Origin: Allocoprococcus sp004560705
Lineage (GTDB): Bacteria; Bacillota; Clostridia; Lachnospirales; Lachnospiraceae
Direction: 5' to 3'
DNA length: 64,000 bases
Assembly: GCF_052065755.1 (NCBI RefSeq)
Contig: NZ_JBQHTK010000001.1
Location: 1-64,000 of the forward strand
Made by a program: the position numbers and the translations under genes. Position 1 is the first letter of the stretch. Each line of letters opens with the position of its first letter. The notes beneath the pieces are model-generated. The model was not told the origin of the DNA. It made no database searches and saw only the letters and a program-made list of their open reading frames with translations. Below, piece by piece: positions 1 through 8,711 of the stretch.

Positions 1-119
1 TAGCTTCTTGATTTAATTTTCTAACTCTATAACACTTTAAAAAGTTGCCTGCCTTAGACAGCTTATTCAAGTGCGCCAATTTATGGTCTTCCTCTACTTT
101 CTTTCACACTAATTCCTCC
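1..119. other. Window edge beyond fmt, no gene called
   Basis: These 119 bases follow the fmt stop codon in its direction of transcription. On the minus strand there is a good Shine-Dalgarno (AAGGAGG) just after fmt, but the candidate GTG codons behind it run into stops at once or after 8 codons. Another minus frame stays open to the window edge without a convincing start. It could be the start of a gene cut by the window or a decayed one. I see no supported product. Confidence 0.3.
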
Positions 120-1052
120 TTATCCCAAATGCTCCCCCACTTTTACCTGATACCCTCTTAAAAAGGCATCTGCTTCCATCCGCTTTTTCCCCGGAATCTG
201 AAGCGCACGCACGCGCAGCTGACCGTCTCCGGTCTGCACGGCAAAATCATCTTTCGTCACATCCGTAATCGTGCCCGGAGCTTTTTCTGTATTTTCTCCC
301 GGTACCGCGTCTGCTTCCCAGATCTTCATCGTTTTCCCATTCCAGTCTGTATAGGCGCTCGGCCACGGATTCAGTCCCCGGATCAGCCGTTCAATCTCAA
401 CCGCGGACTGTTCCCAGTTGATATCACCCAGCTTTTTATCCAGCATTCTTGCGTATTCCGTCGGACTCTCCCCCTGTTTCTGTGGCGTCAAGTCCCCTTG
501 GACCAATTTGTCCAGTGTATGAACACAGAGCTTTGCCCCTGCCTCGGCAAGCTTGTCGTGCAGGCTGCCCCCGGTTTCTTTCTCATCCAGAATAATCTCG
601 GTCTTTTCCAGCATGTCTCCGGTATCAAGACCTTCATCCATCTGCATGGTCGTCACACCGGATATTTTTTCTCCCCGGATGACAGCCCACTGGATCGGCG
701 CTGCTCCCCGATAGCTCGGGAGCAAGGATGCATGAACATTGATACACCCATATGGGGTCATTTCCAGAATTTCTTTCGGCAAAATCTGTCCAAATGCGAT
801 TACAACACAGACATCCGCCTGATATTTCTTTAGCTCTTCCACACACTCGGGATCACGCACTTTTTTCGGCTGGAATACCGGAATCCCGTGTCTCAGCGCA
901 CATTCCTTCACAGGTGTGAACTGCATTTCCTTTCCTCGTCCCTTCGGCTTGTCCGGCTGTGTGACCGCAAGAACCACTTCATGACCGGCCTCGACCAGCG
1001 CCTCCAGTGTCCCGACCGAAAAATCAGGAGTTCCCATAAATATAATTCTCAT
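120..1052 (-). CDS. fmt: Methionyl-tRNA formyltransferase
   Basis: Transfers a formyl group from 10-formyl-THF to Met-tRNAfMet in the cytoplasm, making the initiator tRNA. The 310-residue product has the usual family length. The N-terminal formyltransferase fold opens with MRIIFMGTPDFS. The catalytic region INVHASLLPSYRGAAPIQ and the later MDEGLDTGDML carry the expected Asn, His and Asp, and a C-terminal OB-like domain follows. The start is set by AAGGAGG 7 nt before ATG at 1052; a longer in-frame extension lacks a ribosome site. It follows def by 38 nt, and fmt-def-priA is a classic firmicute order. Def removes the formyl group that Fmt adds. Confidence 0.97.
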   Translation of the reverse strand: MRIIFMGTPDFSVGTLEALVEAGHEVVLAVTQPDKPKGRGKEMQFTPVKECALRHGIPVFQPKKVRDPECVEELKKYQADVCVVIAFGQILPKEILEMTPYGCINVHASLLPSYRGAAPIQWAVIRGEKISGVTTMQMDEGLDTGDMLEKTEIILDEKETGGSLHDKLAEAGAKLCVHTLDKLVQGDLTPQKQGESPTEYARMLDKKLGDINWEQSAVEIERLIRGLNPWPSAYTDWNGKTMKIWEADAVPGENTEKAPGTITDVTKDDFAVQTGDGQLRVRALQIPGKKRMEADAFLRGYQVKVGEHLG

Positions 1053-1090
1053 TTCAATCCTCCTTCTTTTCATCGAATGATACAAGTTTC

Positions 1091-1561
1091 CTATTCTTCT
1101 TCATAATTCGTATCGTGCAGCTCTCCCTCAACCTTTTCCACATAAAGGTGCCCATCCAGATGATCCAGTTCATGGCAGATTGCTCTCGCCAGAAGTTCCT
1201 CACCTTCAATGATATACTCTTCCATGTTTTCATTAAGTGCCCGTGCCTTCACATAATTCGGTCTGGTTACCACACCGGCTTTTCCCGGAACACTTAAGCA
1301 TCCTTCTTCTCCGGTCTGCTCTCCGGAAGTCTCCAGAATCTCCGGATTAATCATCACGATCGGTCCTTCTCCTACATCGATCACGACGATTCGTTTCAGA
1401 ATTCCCACCTGCGGTGCCGCAAGTCCCACTCCGGCTGCCTGGTACATTGTGTCCAACATATCCTCGATCAGGATCCTTGTCCGAAGTGTCATCTTCGGGA
1501 CTTCCTTACAAACCTTTGTTAATACGTCATCTCCCATTTCTCTGATTGTTCTGATTGCCAT
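1091..1561 (-). CDS. def: Peptide deformylase
   Basis: Metal-dependent hydrolase that removes the N-formyl group from nascent proteins at the ribosome exit. All three signature motifs are present: GVGLAAPQVG, EGCLSVPG (Cys metal ligand) and HELDHLDG (two His ligands and catalytic Glu). At 156 residues it is a compact type-1-like deformylase. ATG at 1561 follows GGAGG at good spacing. It lies 20 nt after priA and 38 nt before fmt, so it is probably co-transcribed with both. Confidence 0.97.
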   Translation of the reverse strand: MAIRTIREMGDDVLTKVCKEVPKMTLRTRILIEDMLDTMYQAAGVGLAAPQVGILKRIVVIDVGEGPIVMINPEILETSGEQTGEEGCLSVPGKAGVVTRPNYVKARALNENMEEYIIEGEELLARAICHELDHLDGHLYVEKVEGELHDTNYEEE

Positions 1562-1581
1562 TTTACATCCTCCACTTCTCA

Positions 1582-3810
1582 TTAAAATACGTTCATCGGG
1601 TCAAAATCGAACTGAATCCTCATCTTTGCAAATCCACTGTTGACCTCAATATATTGTTCCATTTTATTTTTAATTCCAACCAGCACATTGCCAGATTCAT
1701 CCTTAATATACAGCACTCTGCGGTACACATCTTTCACTTTTCCCACATAAGGACTGGCGGGGCCGATAATCTTAGAACGGGTTCCTCTGGACACATGGAG
1801 CGCATACTCCTTCAGATAATGTGCACCTTTTTCCAGAAGTGCTTCATCTTCACCGGAAAGCAATACCGCCAGCAGATGTTCTGCCGGTGGATACCCCATG
1901 AGTTCCCGGTAATTCATCTCTTCCTCATAGAATGCTCTGTAATCCTGCCTGGCCGCAGTCTGGATGCTGTAATGATCCGGACTATAAGTCTGGATCACGA
2001 CTTCCCCTTTTTTGCGTCCTCTTCCGGCTCTTCCCGCCGCCTGCGTGAGCAGTTCAAAGGTTCGCTCCGCCGAACGGTAATCGTCCGAATACAGAGACAT
2101 ATCTGCCGCCAGAATACCCACAAGAGTAACGTTGGGAAAATCATGTCCTTTCACGATCATCTGCGTGCCGATCAAGATATCTGCCTCTTCTCCGGCAAAT
2201 GCCGACAGAATCTTCTCATGTCCTTCCTTGCTGCGGGTGGTATCCAGATCCATTCTGAGCACCCTTGCTTCCGGAAATTCCCGTTTCACCAGTTCCTCGA
2301 TCTGCTGCGTACCTGCGCGGAAACCACCGATATGGGGCGACCCGCAGGAAGGACATACCTTTACCTGTGCCCGCTCGTACCCGCAATAATGGCAGACCAT
2401 CCTGCCGTTTTTATGAATTGCAAGTGAAACATCACAATGAGGACATTTTACTACATATCCGCAAGACCTGCAAGAAAGGAATCCTGCATATCCTCTCCGA
2501 TTCAGGAAAAGCATTATCTGCTCTCCTTTTTTCAGCCGGTCCTCCATCAGGCTGTGCAGCCGGTCGCTGAGAATGGACCGGTTTCCTGCCGACATTTCCT
2601 CACGCATATCCACCACATCCACCGTCGGAAGCAGACTTCCTTCTGTCCGGCCGGGAAGCTCCAGCATACGATACTTTCCTTTCCGACATCGGTAAAATGC
2701 TTCCAGTGACGGAGTGGCCGAACCAAGCACGACACTTGCTCCTTCCAGCCTTGCTCGCTCTTCCGCAGTCTCTCTGGCATGATACCGGGGAACCTGTTCA
2801 CTTTTGTAAGCCGACTCATGCTCCTCATCGATCACGATCAGGCCAAGATCGGTAAATGGTGTGAAAAGGGCTGATCTCGGTCCGATCATCACATCCAGTT
2901 CCCCATTCTTCGCACGCATCATCTGGTCATACCGCTCCCCCGGCGAAAGTCGGGAATTCATGATCGAAACCCTGCTTCCGAACCGGCGGCAGAACCGCAT
3001 GACGGTCTGATACGTCAGTGCGATCTCCGGAATCAGCACGATTGCCTGCCTGCCGCCAGCTACCACTTCCCGGATCATTTCCATATATACTTCTGTCTTC
3101 CCGCTTCCCGTGATCCCGTACAGCAGATAGGTGTGATAATCCTTTTTCCGGTAATCTTCCCGGAATGTCTCAATGGCTGCCTTCTGCGCCTCTGTGTACA
3201 CAACGGTCTTTTCTTCCCTCTCCGTCTTCTTGACCGGATTTCGGTAGATCTGCTCTGAATAGACTTCCAGTACATTCTGTTTCTCCAGCGCGCGCACTAC
3301 TTCCTGTGTGATATTCAGTTTTTTCATGACTAGCGACGCATCAATTTCTTCATCATCCAGAAGTGCCTCCATCAGCCGTGCTCTCGCCTTCTGATTCTTG
3401 TGCCGGTATTCCTCCAGCCTCGCACGTCCCTCCTCCACAGAAATCAGCCTTCTTATGATCCTCTGTTGTTTGGCTTTTTCTGTTTTCTTGATTGGCAGAA
3501 CCGTCCGAAGTGCCTGAATCATGGTCCCTCCGTACTGTTCCTTCATCCAGGCCGCAAGTTCTACAAGATGCGATTCAATTGCTACACTTTTCTCTGCAGG
3601 TCTTAGTATTTCTTTCATCTTATCCGGTTCATAGTCACATGTTTCTGAAAAACCAACCACATATCCATGCCTTTCATGATTTCCTCTTCCAAAAGGAACC
3701 ACGACTTCCATACCGACATGCAGAACTTGTTCCAGCCATTCCGGTACCCGATATTGGAAGATCCGATCCAGTTTTTCATTTGTAATATCTATGATAATAT
3801 CTGCATACAT
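1582..3810 (-). CDS. priA: Primosomal protein N' (replication restart helicase PriA)
   Basis: Superfamily 2 3'-5' DNA helicase that reloads the replisome at stalled forks. The 742-residue protein has an N-terminal DNA-binding domain, Walker A YGITGSGKTEVYM, a DEEH box (VIDEEHESAYKSEQ), helicase motif GSATPSLEAF, an eight-Cys zinc-binding insert (from CRSCGYVVKCPHC to VCPSCGS) and QAAGRAGRG. The start ATG at 3810 was chosen because MYADIIIDI is the family N-terminus; upstream in-frame sequence lies inside murE. Only 1 nt separates this start from the murE stop, which suggests translational coupling. Confidence 0.96.
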   Translation of the reverse strand: MYADIIIDITNEKLDRIFQYRVPEWLEQVLHVGMEVVVPFGRGNHERHGYVVGFSETCDYEPDKMKEILRPAEKSVAIESHLVELAAWMKEQYGGTMIQALRTVLPIKKTEKAKQQRIIRRLISVEEGRARLEEYRHKNQKARARLMEALLDDEEIDASLVMKKLNITQEVVRALEKQNVLEVYSEQIYRNPVKKTEREEKTVVYTEAQKAAIETFREDYRKKDYHTYLLYGITGSGKTEVYMEMIREVVAGGRQAIVLIPEIALTYQTVMRFCRRFGSRVSIMNSRLSPGERYDQMMRAKNGELDVMIGPRSALFTPFTDLGLIVIDEEHESAYKSEQVPRYHARETAEERARLEGASVVLGSATPSLEAFYRCRKGKYRMLELPGRTEGSLLPTVDVVDMREEMSAGNRSILSDRLHSLMEDRLKKGEQIMLFLNRRGYAGFLSCRSCGYVVKCPHCDVSLAIHKNGRMVCHYCGYERAQVKVCPSCGSPHIGGFRAGTQQIEELVKREFPEARVLRMDLDTTRSKEGHEKILSAFAGEEADILIGTQMIVKGHDFPNVTLVGILAADMSLYSDDYRSAERTFELLTQAAGRAGRGRKKGEVVIQTYSPDHYSIQTAARQDYRAFYEEEMNYRELMGYPPAEHLLAVLLSGEDEALLEKGAHYLKEYALHVSRGTRSKIIGPASPYVGKVKDVYRRVLYIKDESGNVLVGIKNKMEQYIEVNSGFAKMRIQFDFDPMNVF

Positions 3811-3811
3811 C

Positions 3812-5320
3812 CTATTTTTCTTCACTTTCTGTCTGATGTCTTTTTTTGATTGCTTCGAGCACAAGTTCCCTGTCATCCATATGATACCGCATCGAACTGA
3901 TTTCCTGATAGGACTCATGTCCCTTTCCGGCAATGACAAGGATATCTCCCGGTTCCGCCATGGAAATTGCCAGCGAAACCGCTTTTTTCCGGTCTTCTTC
4001 TACCAGATACATTCCCTTTGTCATTTCCATCCCTTCTAGAATCTCCCGAATGATCTGCATCGGTTCTTCCTCCCGGGGATTATCTGACGTGATGATCGTC
4101 ATATCCGCCAGCCGTCCTGCCACTTTTCCCATCTCCAGTCTGCGTGAGGCAGCCCTTTCTCCTCCACACCCGAATACCAGCAGGATTCTTCCGGGCTGAT
4201 ACACTTTCAGCGTCGTAAGCACACACTGGAGACTCATCGCATTGTGCGCATAATCTATATAGCAAGCGATGTTTTTTTCAACGAGGATTCTCTCCATTCT
4301 TCCTTTTACATGCGCTTTTCTAAGCGTCTCTGCTGCCTGGCTGATATCAAGATCCAGGCACCGGATTGCCTGAAGCGCTGCCAGCGCATTATAGACATTA
4401 AACATTCCCGGCATCTCCATAGTAAATTCTGTCCCATCCGCCGTAAATCTGCTCACAGGGCCCTCTTCTTCCATTCCAAACGAAATTCCGGATGCAGCAA
4501 GTATATGATCTCCGCCGTCCCGCATTGTGGTGAAACCATATTTTCTGCAGGTTGCTCTTTTAAACATAAATCCGCAATTCCGGTCGTCCAGATTGCCGAT
4601 TCCAATCCTGCAATGACGAAACAGACAAGATTTATAATACCGATATTCCGCAATACTTGCGTGCTCATGCGCTCCCACATGATCTTCTCCAAAATTGGTA
4701 AAAATACCAATTTCAAATTCAATTCCTTCGATCCGTTTCCACTTGATTCCCTGCGAAGATACTTCCATGACTGCATATTCGCATCCCATTTCTACCATTT
4801 TAGCAAAATACTGGTGAATGGTAAAGGATTCATACGTTGTATTCTTCTCCGGGATCTGCATTTCTCCGATCACGGTCCCGATCGTGCCCATCAGCGCCGC
4901 CCGATGTCCGAGTGCCTCCAGCATCTGAAAAATCAGGCTGGCAACTGTCGTTTTCCCCTTGGTTCCGGTCACACCAATTACCTTCAGCTTTCTGGCCGGA
5001 TATTGAAAATACGCAGCGCTGATATAAGCCAATGCTTCCCTCGTGTCCTTCACAAGGAGAACCGCCATCCCCTCAGGAATATGCAGAATTTCTTTATCCA
5101 GCACCAGCTTCTCTACAAGAACTGCCACGGCGCCGCTTATGCGTGCCTCACTGATATGCCGGTGGCCGTCATCCCTGCTCCCCGCCAGACATACAAACAG
5201 TTCTCCCTCTTTCGTCTCTCTGGAATCATAAGAGATTCCGGTAATCTCAATCTCTGCAAGCGGGCATGGGGCCCTAAGCACCGCATATTCCAATTGTCCT
5301 GTCAGATTTACAAGCTTCAT
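3812..5320 (-). CDS. murE: UDP-MurNAc-tripeptide synthetase, meso-DAP type (MurE)
   Basis: ATP-dependent Mur ligase adding the third stem-peptide residue to UDP-MurNAc-L-Ala-D-Glu in the cytoplasm. The 502-residue product has the N-terminal UDP-binding domain (YDSRETKEGELF), P-loop GVTGTKGKTT at about 116-125, the YRYYKSCLF region with the Lys that is carbamylated in the family, and DNPR at 413-416. DNPR is the established signature of meso-diaminopimelate-adding MurE, so this organism should make DAP-type peptidoglycan. AGAGG precedes ATG at 5320. It is the first gene of the murE-priA-def-fmt run. A second, divergent MurE lies at 6414-7928. Confidence 0.95.
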   Translation of the reverse strand: MKLVNLTGQLEYAVLRAPCPLAEIEITGISYDSRETKEGELFVCLAGSRDDGHRHISEARISGAVAVLVEKLVLDKEILHIPEGMAVLLVKDTREALAYISAAYFQYPARKLKVIGVTGTKGKTTVASLIFQMLEALGHRAALMGTIGTVIGEMQIPEKNTTYESFTIHQYFAKMVEMGCEYAVMEVSSQGIKWKRIEGIEFEIGIFTNFGEDHVGAHEHASIAEYRYYKSCLFRHCRIGIGNLDDRNCGFMFKRATCRKYGFTTMRDGGDHILAASGISFGMEEEGPVSRFTADGTEFTMEMPGMFNVYNALAALQAIRCLDLDISQAAETLRKAHVKGRMERILVEKNIACYIDYAHNAMSLQCVLTTLKVYQPGRILLVFGCGGERAASRRLEMGKVAGRLADMTIITSDNPREEEPMQIIREILEGMEMTKGMYLVEEDRKKAVSLAISMAEPGDILVIAGKGHESYQEISSMRYHMDDRELVLEAIKKRHQTESEEK

Positions 5321-5352
5321 ACAAAACCTCTTTTCTAACAAACCTTCGCCCC

Positions 5353-5381
5353 TTGTGTTTCTGCTTCCAATTTGCTATACT
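5353..5381 (+). promoter_or_regulatory. Promoter of the ureohydrolase gene
   Basis: The -35 TTGTGT (5353-5358) and -10 TATACT (5376-5381) are separated by 17 bp, with a TG extended -10 element. The -10 ends 42 nt before the ATG at 5424. It is a good match to the housekeeping sigma consensus, located in the gap after the divergent murE start. Confidence 0.65.
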
Positions 5382-5423
5382 TCTATCAGCAGGACATACT
5401 GTCCTTTTGTTATGGAGGTTTTT

Positions 5424-6311
5424 ATGTTGCACATGTATGGGTGTCCGATTCACCTAGGGGTTGGTGACACCGGACTGATTCGAAGTCTTGCGTACTTAAA
5501 CGCACATTATCCTAATTTACAGTTTCCTCTCATCCCGGAAATCAAGAAAGAGGAAGAGGGGCTGCTTCAGCTCAAAAATCTGAACAGCGTCGCTGCCACT
5601 TGCGAGAGCATTGCTTCCTATGGATATGAGGTACTTTCCAAAGGGGATACCCCACTTTTTATCGCAGGAGATCACAGCGCGGCCATGGGCTCCGTCTCCG
5701 CTTCCAGTGTATATACCCGCCGTACCTCAGGCGGCGATACCGGCCTTCTCTGGATTGACGCCCATCCGGACATCAATACGGATGAGACAACTGTAACCGG
5801 CAATATTCACGGCATGCCGGTTGCCGCACTGCTTGGTATGGGCAAGAAACGTCTGACCCATTTTCTGGACGAACAACCGAAACTAAAACCTGAAAATATC
5901 ATCATGATCGGGCTTCGCGACATCGATCCGCCGGAGAAAGTTTTTCTGGATCAGCTTCACATACGCTATTATACATGGGGCGCGGTTCGTGCCAAGGGTC
6001 TTTCCCAGTGTCTGACCGAAATAATCGGCCGATTTTCGCACCTGTCCGCTGTTCATATCAGTTTTGACATTGATTCCATGGATCCGGAACTGATTCCGGG
6101 CGTATCCGTACCGGTTCCCGGTGGATTCAATCAGGCGGAAGTTATGGAAATGTTCCGCACACTTCTGCCTGCACTTCCCGTGATCGCCTGTGATATTGTA
6201 GAATTCAATGTGGCGCACGACAAGATGGACCGAACCGCCGATTTCGTCTCCGAACTGGTTTCTCTGATTCACGAACTGTATGAGAGTTCTGCAGATTTCC
6301 GTTCTTTCTAA
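5424..6311 (+). CDS. Arginase/agmatinase-family ureohydrolase
   Basis: Mn-dependent hydrolase of guanidino substrates such as arginine, agmatine or formiminoglutamate, releasing urea or an analogue. The 295-residue protein has the three metal-binding signatures GDHSAAMG, WIDAHPDINTDE and SFDIDSMDPE. The tail (IVEFNVAHDKMDRT) resembles the EVNP region of arginases, so arginase is my favoured reading, but substrate cannot be proven. ATG at 5424 follows TATGGAGG by 7 nt. It is monocistronic on the plus strand with its own promoter and terminator. A P5C dehydrogenase at 34657-36207 could act later in the same arginine-to-glutamate route, though it is not linked. Confidence 0.88.
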   Translation: MLHMYGCPIHLGVGDTGLIRSLAYLNAHYPNLQFPLIPEIKKEEEGLLQLKNLNSVAATCESIASYGYEVLSKGDTPLFIAGDHSAAMGSVSASSVYTRRTSGGDTGLLWIDAHPDINTDETTVTGNIHGMPVAALLGMGKKRLTHFLDEQPKLKPENIIMIGLRDIDPPEKVFLDQLHIRYYTWGAVRAKGLSQCLTEIIGRFSHLSAVHISFDIDSMDPELIPGVSVPVPGGFNQAEVMEMFRTLLPALPVIACDIVEFNVAHDKMDRTADFVSELVSLIHELYESSADFRSF

Positions 6312-6375
6312 AATGATACCGGCAGTGCTCTATACTTATATTATATGACAGGATCGAAGGATTGCTACGCATTTT

Positions 6376-6412
6376 AAAACAGGAAGTGCTTAGAAAGGCA
6401 CTTCCTGTTTTT
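6376..6412. terminator. Bidirectional intrinsic terminator
   Basis: A perfect 12-bp stem (AACAGGAAGTGC with its complement) around a short loop is flanked by A- and T-runs on both sides. It can therefore end both the plus-strand ureohydrolase transcript and the minus-strand operon finishing with the MurE-like gene. Confidence 0.85.
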
Positions 6413-6413
6413 A

Positions 6414-7928
6414 CTAATGCGTTTTATCATACTCTGCAAGCAGTTCTTTTACATACTGTACATCTGATTTACAATCCAGATATTCACATCCGTATTTTTG
6501 ACGCGTCTCATTTCCCTTCCCGGTGATCAGAAGGATTGTCTTTCCTTCCGCTTCATCCATCGCGGCCTTGATTGCCTCTCCCCTGTTCTCGATCATAACA
6601 TACGGACAGTTCTGCGCTTCTACATACTGCGCAATGTCTTTGGAAATGTCTTCCACCGGTTCGTATCCCGGATCCTCCGCCGTCAAATATACTTTCTTCG
6701 AATACTGCCCAGCAACCGTTCCAAGGTCCCTTCTTCGAATGTAGGCTTTCTTGCCCGGACAGCCAAAAATAGAAACGATCGCATAGTCCGGATACTCATC
6801 CTTCGTAGAGGAGAACAACTTTTCAAAACTGAGTTTGTTGTGTGCATAATCCACGACTGCAATCAGCTTCTTATCCTTGCTCGCATACAGTTCCATTCGT
6901 CCGCTGGATCTAGCACGGTAAAGTCCACTGTGCATATACTCCTTCGGAATACCGAGCAGTATGGATGCCGCGATTACGGCAAGCGCATTTTCCACATTGA
7001 AAAGTCCCGGCATAGTCAGACGGAATTCTTCATCAAACTCTGCTGTTTTTACCATAAATACGGTCTCATGACCGTCTTTCTGAATGTCATACCCGTAAAC
7101 ATCCGCCTCCGGATTCCTAGTGCTAAATGTCAGCACCCGCTCACTTGCCTTTGACGCTTCCAGTATCCGGTCAGCGAAATCCGCATCCAGATTGACCACT
7201 GCGTTCTTTGCCTTTGCAAATATTTTAAGCTTAGAAGCAAAATAGTCTTCAAAATCAGGATGTTCGATCGGACTGATATGATCTTCGGAAATATTAAGAA
7301 ATATCCCCACATCCAGCATCATATTATCAACACGGTTATATTTCAGCGCCTGAGAGGATACCTCCATCTCCACATAAGAAATTCCGCTCTCAACAGCATG
7401 ACGGAAATGCTCCTGCAATTCCACCGCCTCCGGCGTCGTAATATGTGATTCTTTCTTGATCACGCCATCATAAATATCAATCGAAGAAATGACCGCACTT
7501 TCTTTTCCACCGGTTGCTTCCATGTAATCATCCACAATTGCTTTCATGTAATATGCAGAAGTGGATTTTCCCTTTGTTCCGCCTATTCCCACGATATTGA
7601 GTGATTTCCACGGCGCATTGTTGAACTTCTCCGCAAGATACGGCATTGCTTTTCTGATATCGTCAACCAGGAAATACGGCACATCTACTTCCGTATCATA
7701 TTTCACCTCGCTCACATAAGCCACCGCCCCCTTCCGGATCGCGGCGTCGAGATATTCCGCTTTAAATGCGGCGCCTTTGCAGATGAATAATGTTCCTTCC
7801 ACAACTTCTCTCGAGTCATAGGTCAGGTATTCAATCTGTGCATCTTCTTTTCCACAGGAATAAAATTCCTTCATCATCCGCGCATTCTGAAGAAGCTGCG
7901 CGTAAGCTTCCAATGTATATTTCTTCAT
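6414..7928 (-). CDS. Second MurE-type Mur ligase without the DAP signature
   Basis: A full-length (504 aa) Mur ligase: N-terminal domain with YDSREVVEGTLF, P-loop GIGGTKGKST at about 114-123, central EMEVSSQALKYNRVD, the family Lys in YFASKLKIF, and a C-terminal domain with LLITGKGNETRQ. Where the other MurE has DNPR, this protein reads EDPGYE at about 418-423, so the Arg that reads the DAP carboxylate is absent. By family knowledge this points to a different third-position amino acid such as L-Lys or ornithine, or a non-peptidoglycan substrate. GGAGAGG precedes ATG at 7928. It is the last gene of an operon with an aspartate racemase (30 nt upstream) and a D-aspartate ligase-like enzyme. Confidence 0.85.
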   Translation of the reverse strand: MKKYTLEAYAQLLQNARMMKEFYSCGKEDAQIEYLTYDSREVVEGTLFICKGAAFKAEYLDAAIRKGAVAYVSEVKYDTEVDVPYFLVDDIRKAMPYLAEKFNNAPWKSLNIVGIGGTKGKSTSAYYMKAIVDDYMEATGGKESAVISSIDIYDGVIKKESHITTPEAVELQEHFRHAVESGISYVEMEVSSQALKYNRVDNMMLDVGIFLNISEDHISPIEHPDFEDYFASKLKIFAKAKNAVVNLDADFADRILEASKASERVLTFSTRNPEADVYGYDIQKDGHETVFMVKTAEFDEEFRLTMPGLFNVENALAVIAASILLGIPKEYMHSGLYRARSSGRMELYASKDKKLIAVVDYAHNKLSFEKLFSSTKDEYPDYAIVSIFGCPGKKAYIRRRDLGTVAGQYSKKVYLTAEDPGYEPVEDISKDIAQYVEAQNCPYVMIENRGEAIKAAMDEAEGKTILLITGKGNETRQKYGCEYLDCKSDVQYVKELLAEYDKTH

Positions 7929-7958
7929 CTGTAGCCTCTCCTTCCAGTTCTCCTTCGC

Positions 7959-8660
7959 CTATCTGATCTGAGCTCCCGAGCGGAGGATGGACTCCGTCAC
8001 CAGAACATCCATAGCATCGAGACAGTTGACAGGTACCTGATAGTATTCTTTAAAAACAGAGATCTCTGTACATGCCAGAATAACAGCATCACATCCCTGT
8101 TCCATCAGATCGTTATATGCACAGTCAAATTTCGACCTGTCTCCGGTCTTACCGCCTTTAATATCATCGTAGATCAGTGACATAACCTCCCGCTGCGCAT
8201 CGCTCCGCGGCGAAACAGCCGCAATGCCGCGACGTTCGCATGCGCGATAATAGGTGCCTGCCTGCAAGGTGCCGTCTGTTCCCATAATACCGATCTTCTT
8301 CACATCCGGATGCTGTTCCGTCACATAGCGTACGCTTTCTTCCACCATGTTGATGATCGGAACCTTCGTCGCCGCCTGGATCTCTTTCAGGAAATAGTGG
8401 GAAGTATTGCAGGGAATTGCAATGTTCGCAACCCCAAGCTTCTCCAGATCACGGGCATCTTTCGTAATCGCCTTCAGAAATTCCTCTTTGTGTCCGGTAA
8501 GAATTGCCTTCGTTCTGTCCGGCATCGTAGCATGACTTAAGATCACCATGTCAATATGCTCCTGGTCACTTGCCGCCTTGGTTCTTGCTATGACCCTCGC
8601 ATAGAAAAAGCTTGTCGCTTCCGGCCCCATTCCGCCGATCACTCCTAATTTCTTCACCAT
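7959..8660 (-). CDS. Aspartate/glutamate racemase family protein, probably aspartate racemase
   Basis: PLP-independent racemase of the Asp/Glu family, 233 aa. It opens with the family signature MVKKLGVIGGMGPEAT. Both catalytic cysteines are present, Cys84 in IPCNTSHYF and Cys197 in ILACTEIS, so the two-base mechanism should be intact. The opening and size match aspartate racemases better than MurI glutamate racemases. I chose ATG at 8660 because GGGGAG is 6 nt upstream; an ATG two codons earlier sits on top of the ribosome site. It lies 51 nt after the D-aspartate ligase-like gene, which would use its product, as in Enterococcus faecium where the two functions are linked. Confidence 0.88.
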   Translation of the reverse strand: MVKKLGVIGGMGPEATSFFYARVIARTKAASDQEHIDMVILSHATMPDRTKAILTGHKEEFLKAITKDARDLEKLGVANIAIPCNTSHYFLKEIQAATKVPIINMVEESVRYVTEQHPDVKKIGIMGTDGTLQAGTYYRACERRGIAAVSPRSDAQREVMSLIYDDIKGGKTGDRSKFDCAYNDLMEQGCDAVILACTEISVFKEYYQVPVNCLDAMDVLVTESILRSGAQIR

Positions 8661-8711
8661 ACGCATCTCCCCTGTCCGTTTTATTAATTCTGTCCGCTTC
8701 TATTCGGATTA

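Noticed and set aside
4244..5338. Plus-strand open frame opposite murE
   Set aside because: Fully antisense to a gene with clear motifs; composition is unlike a real protein.
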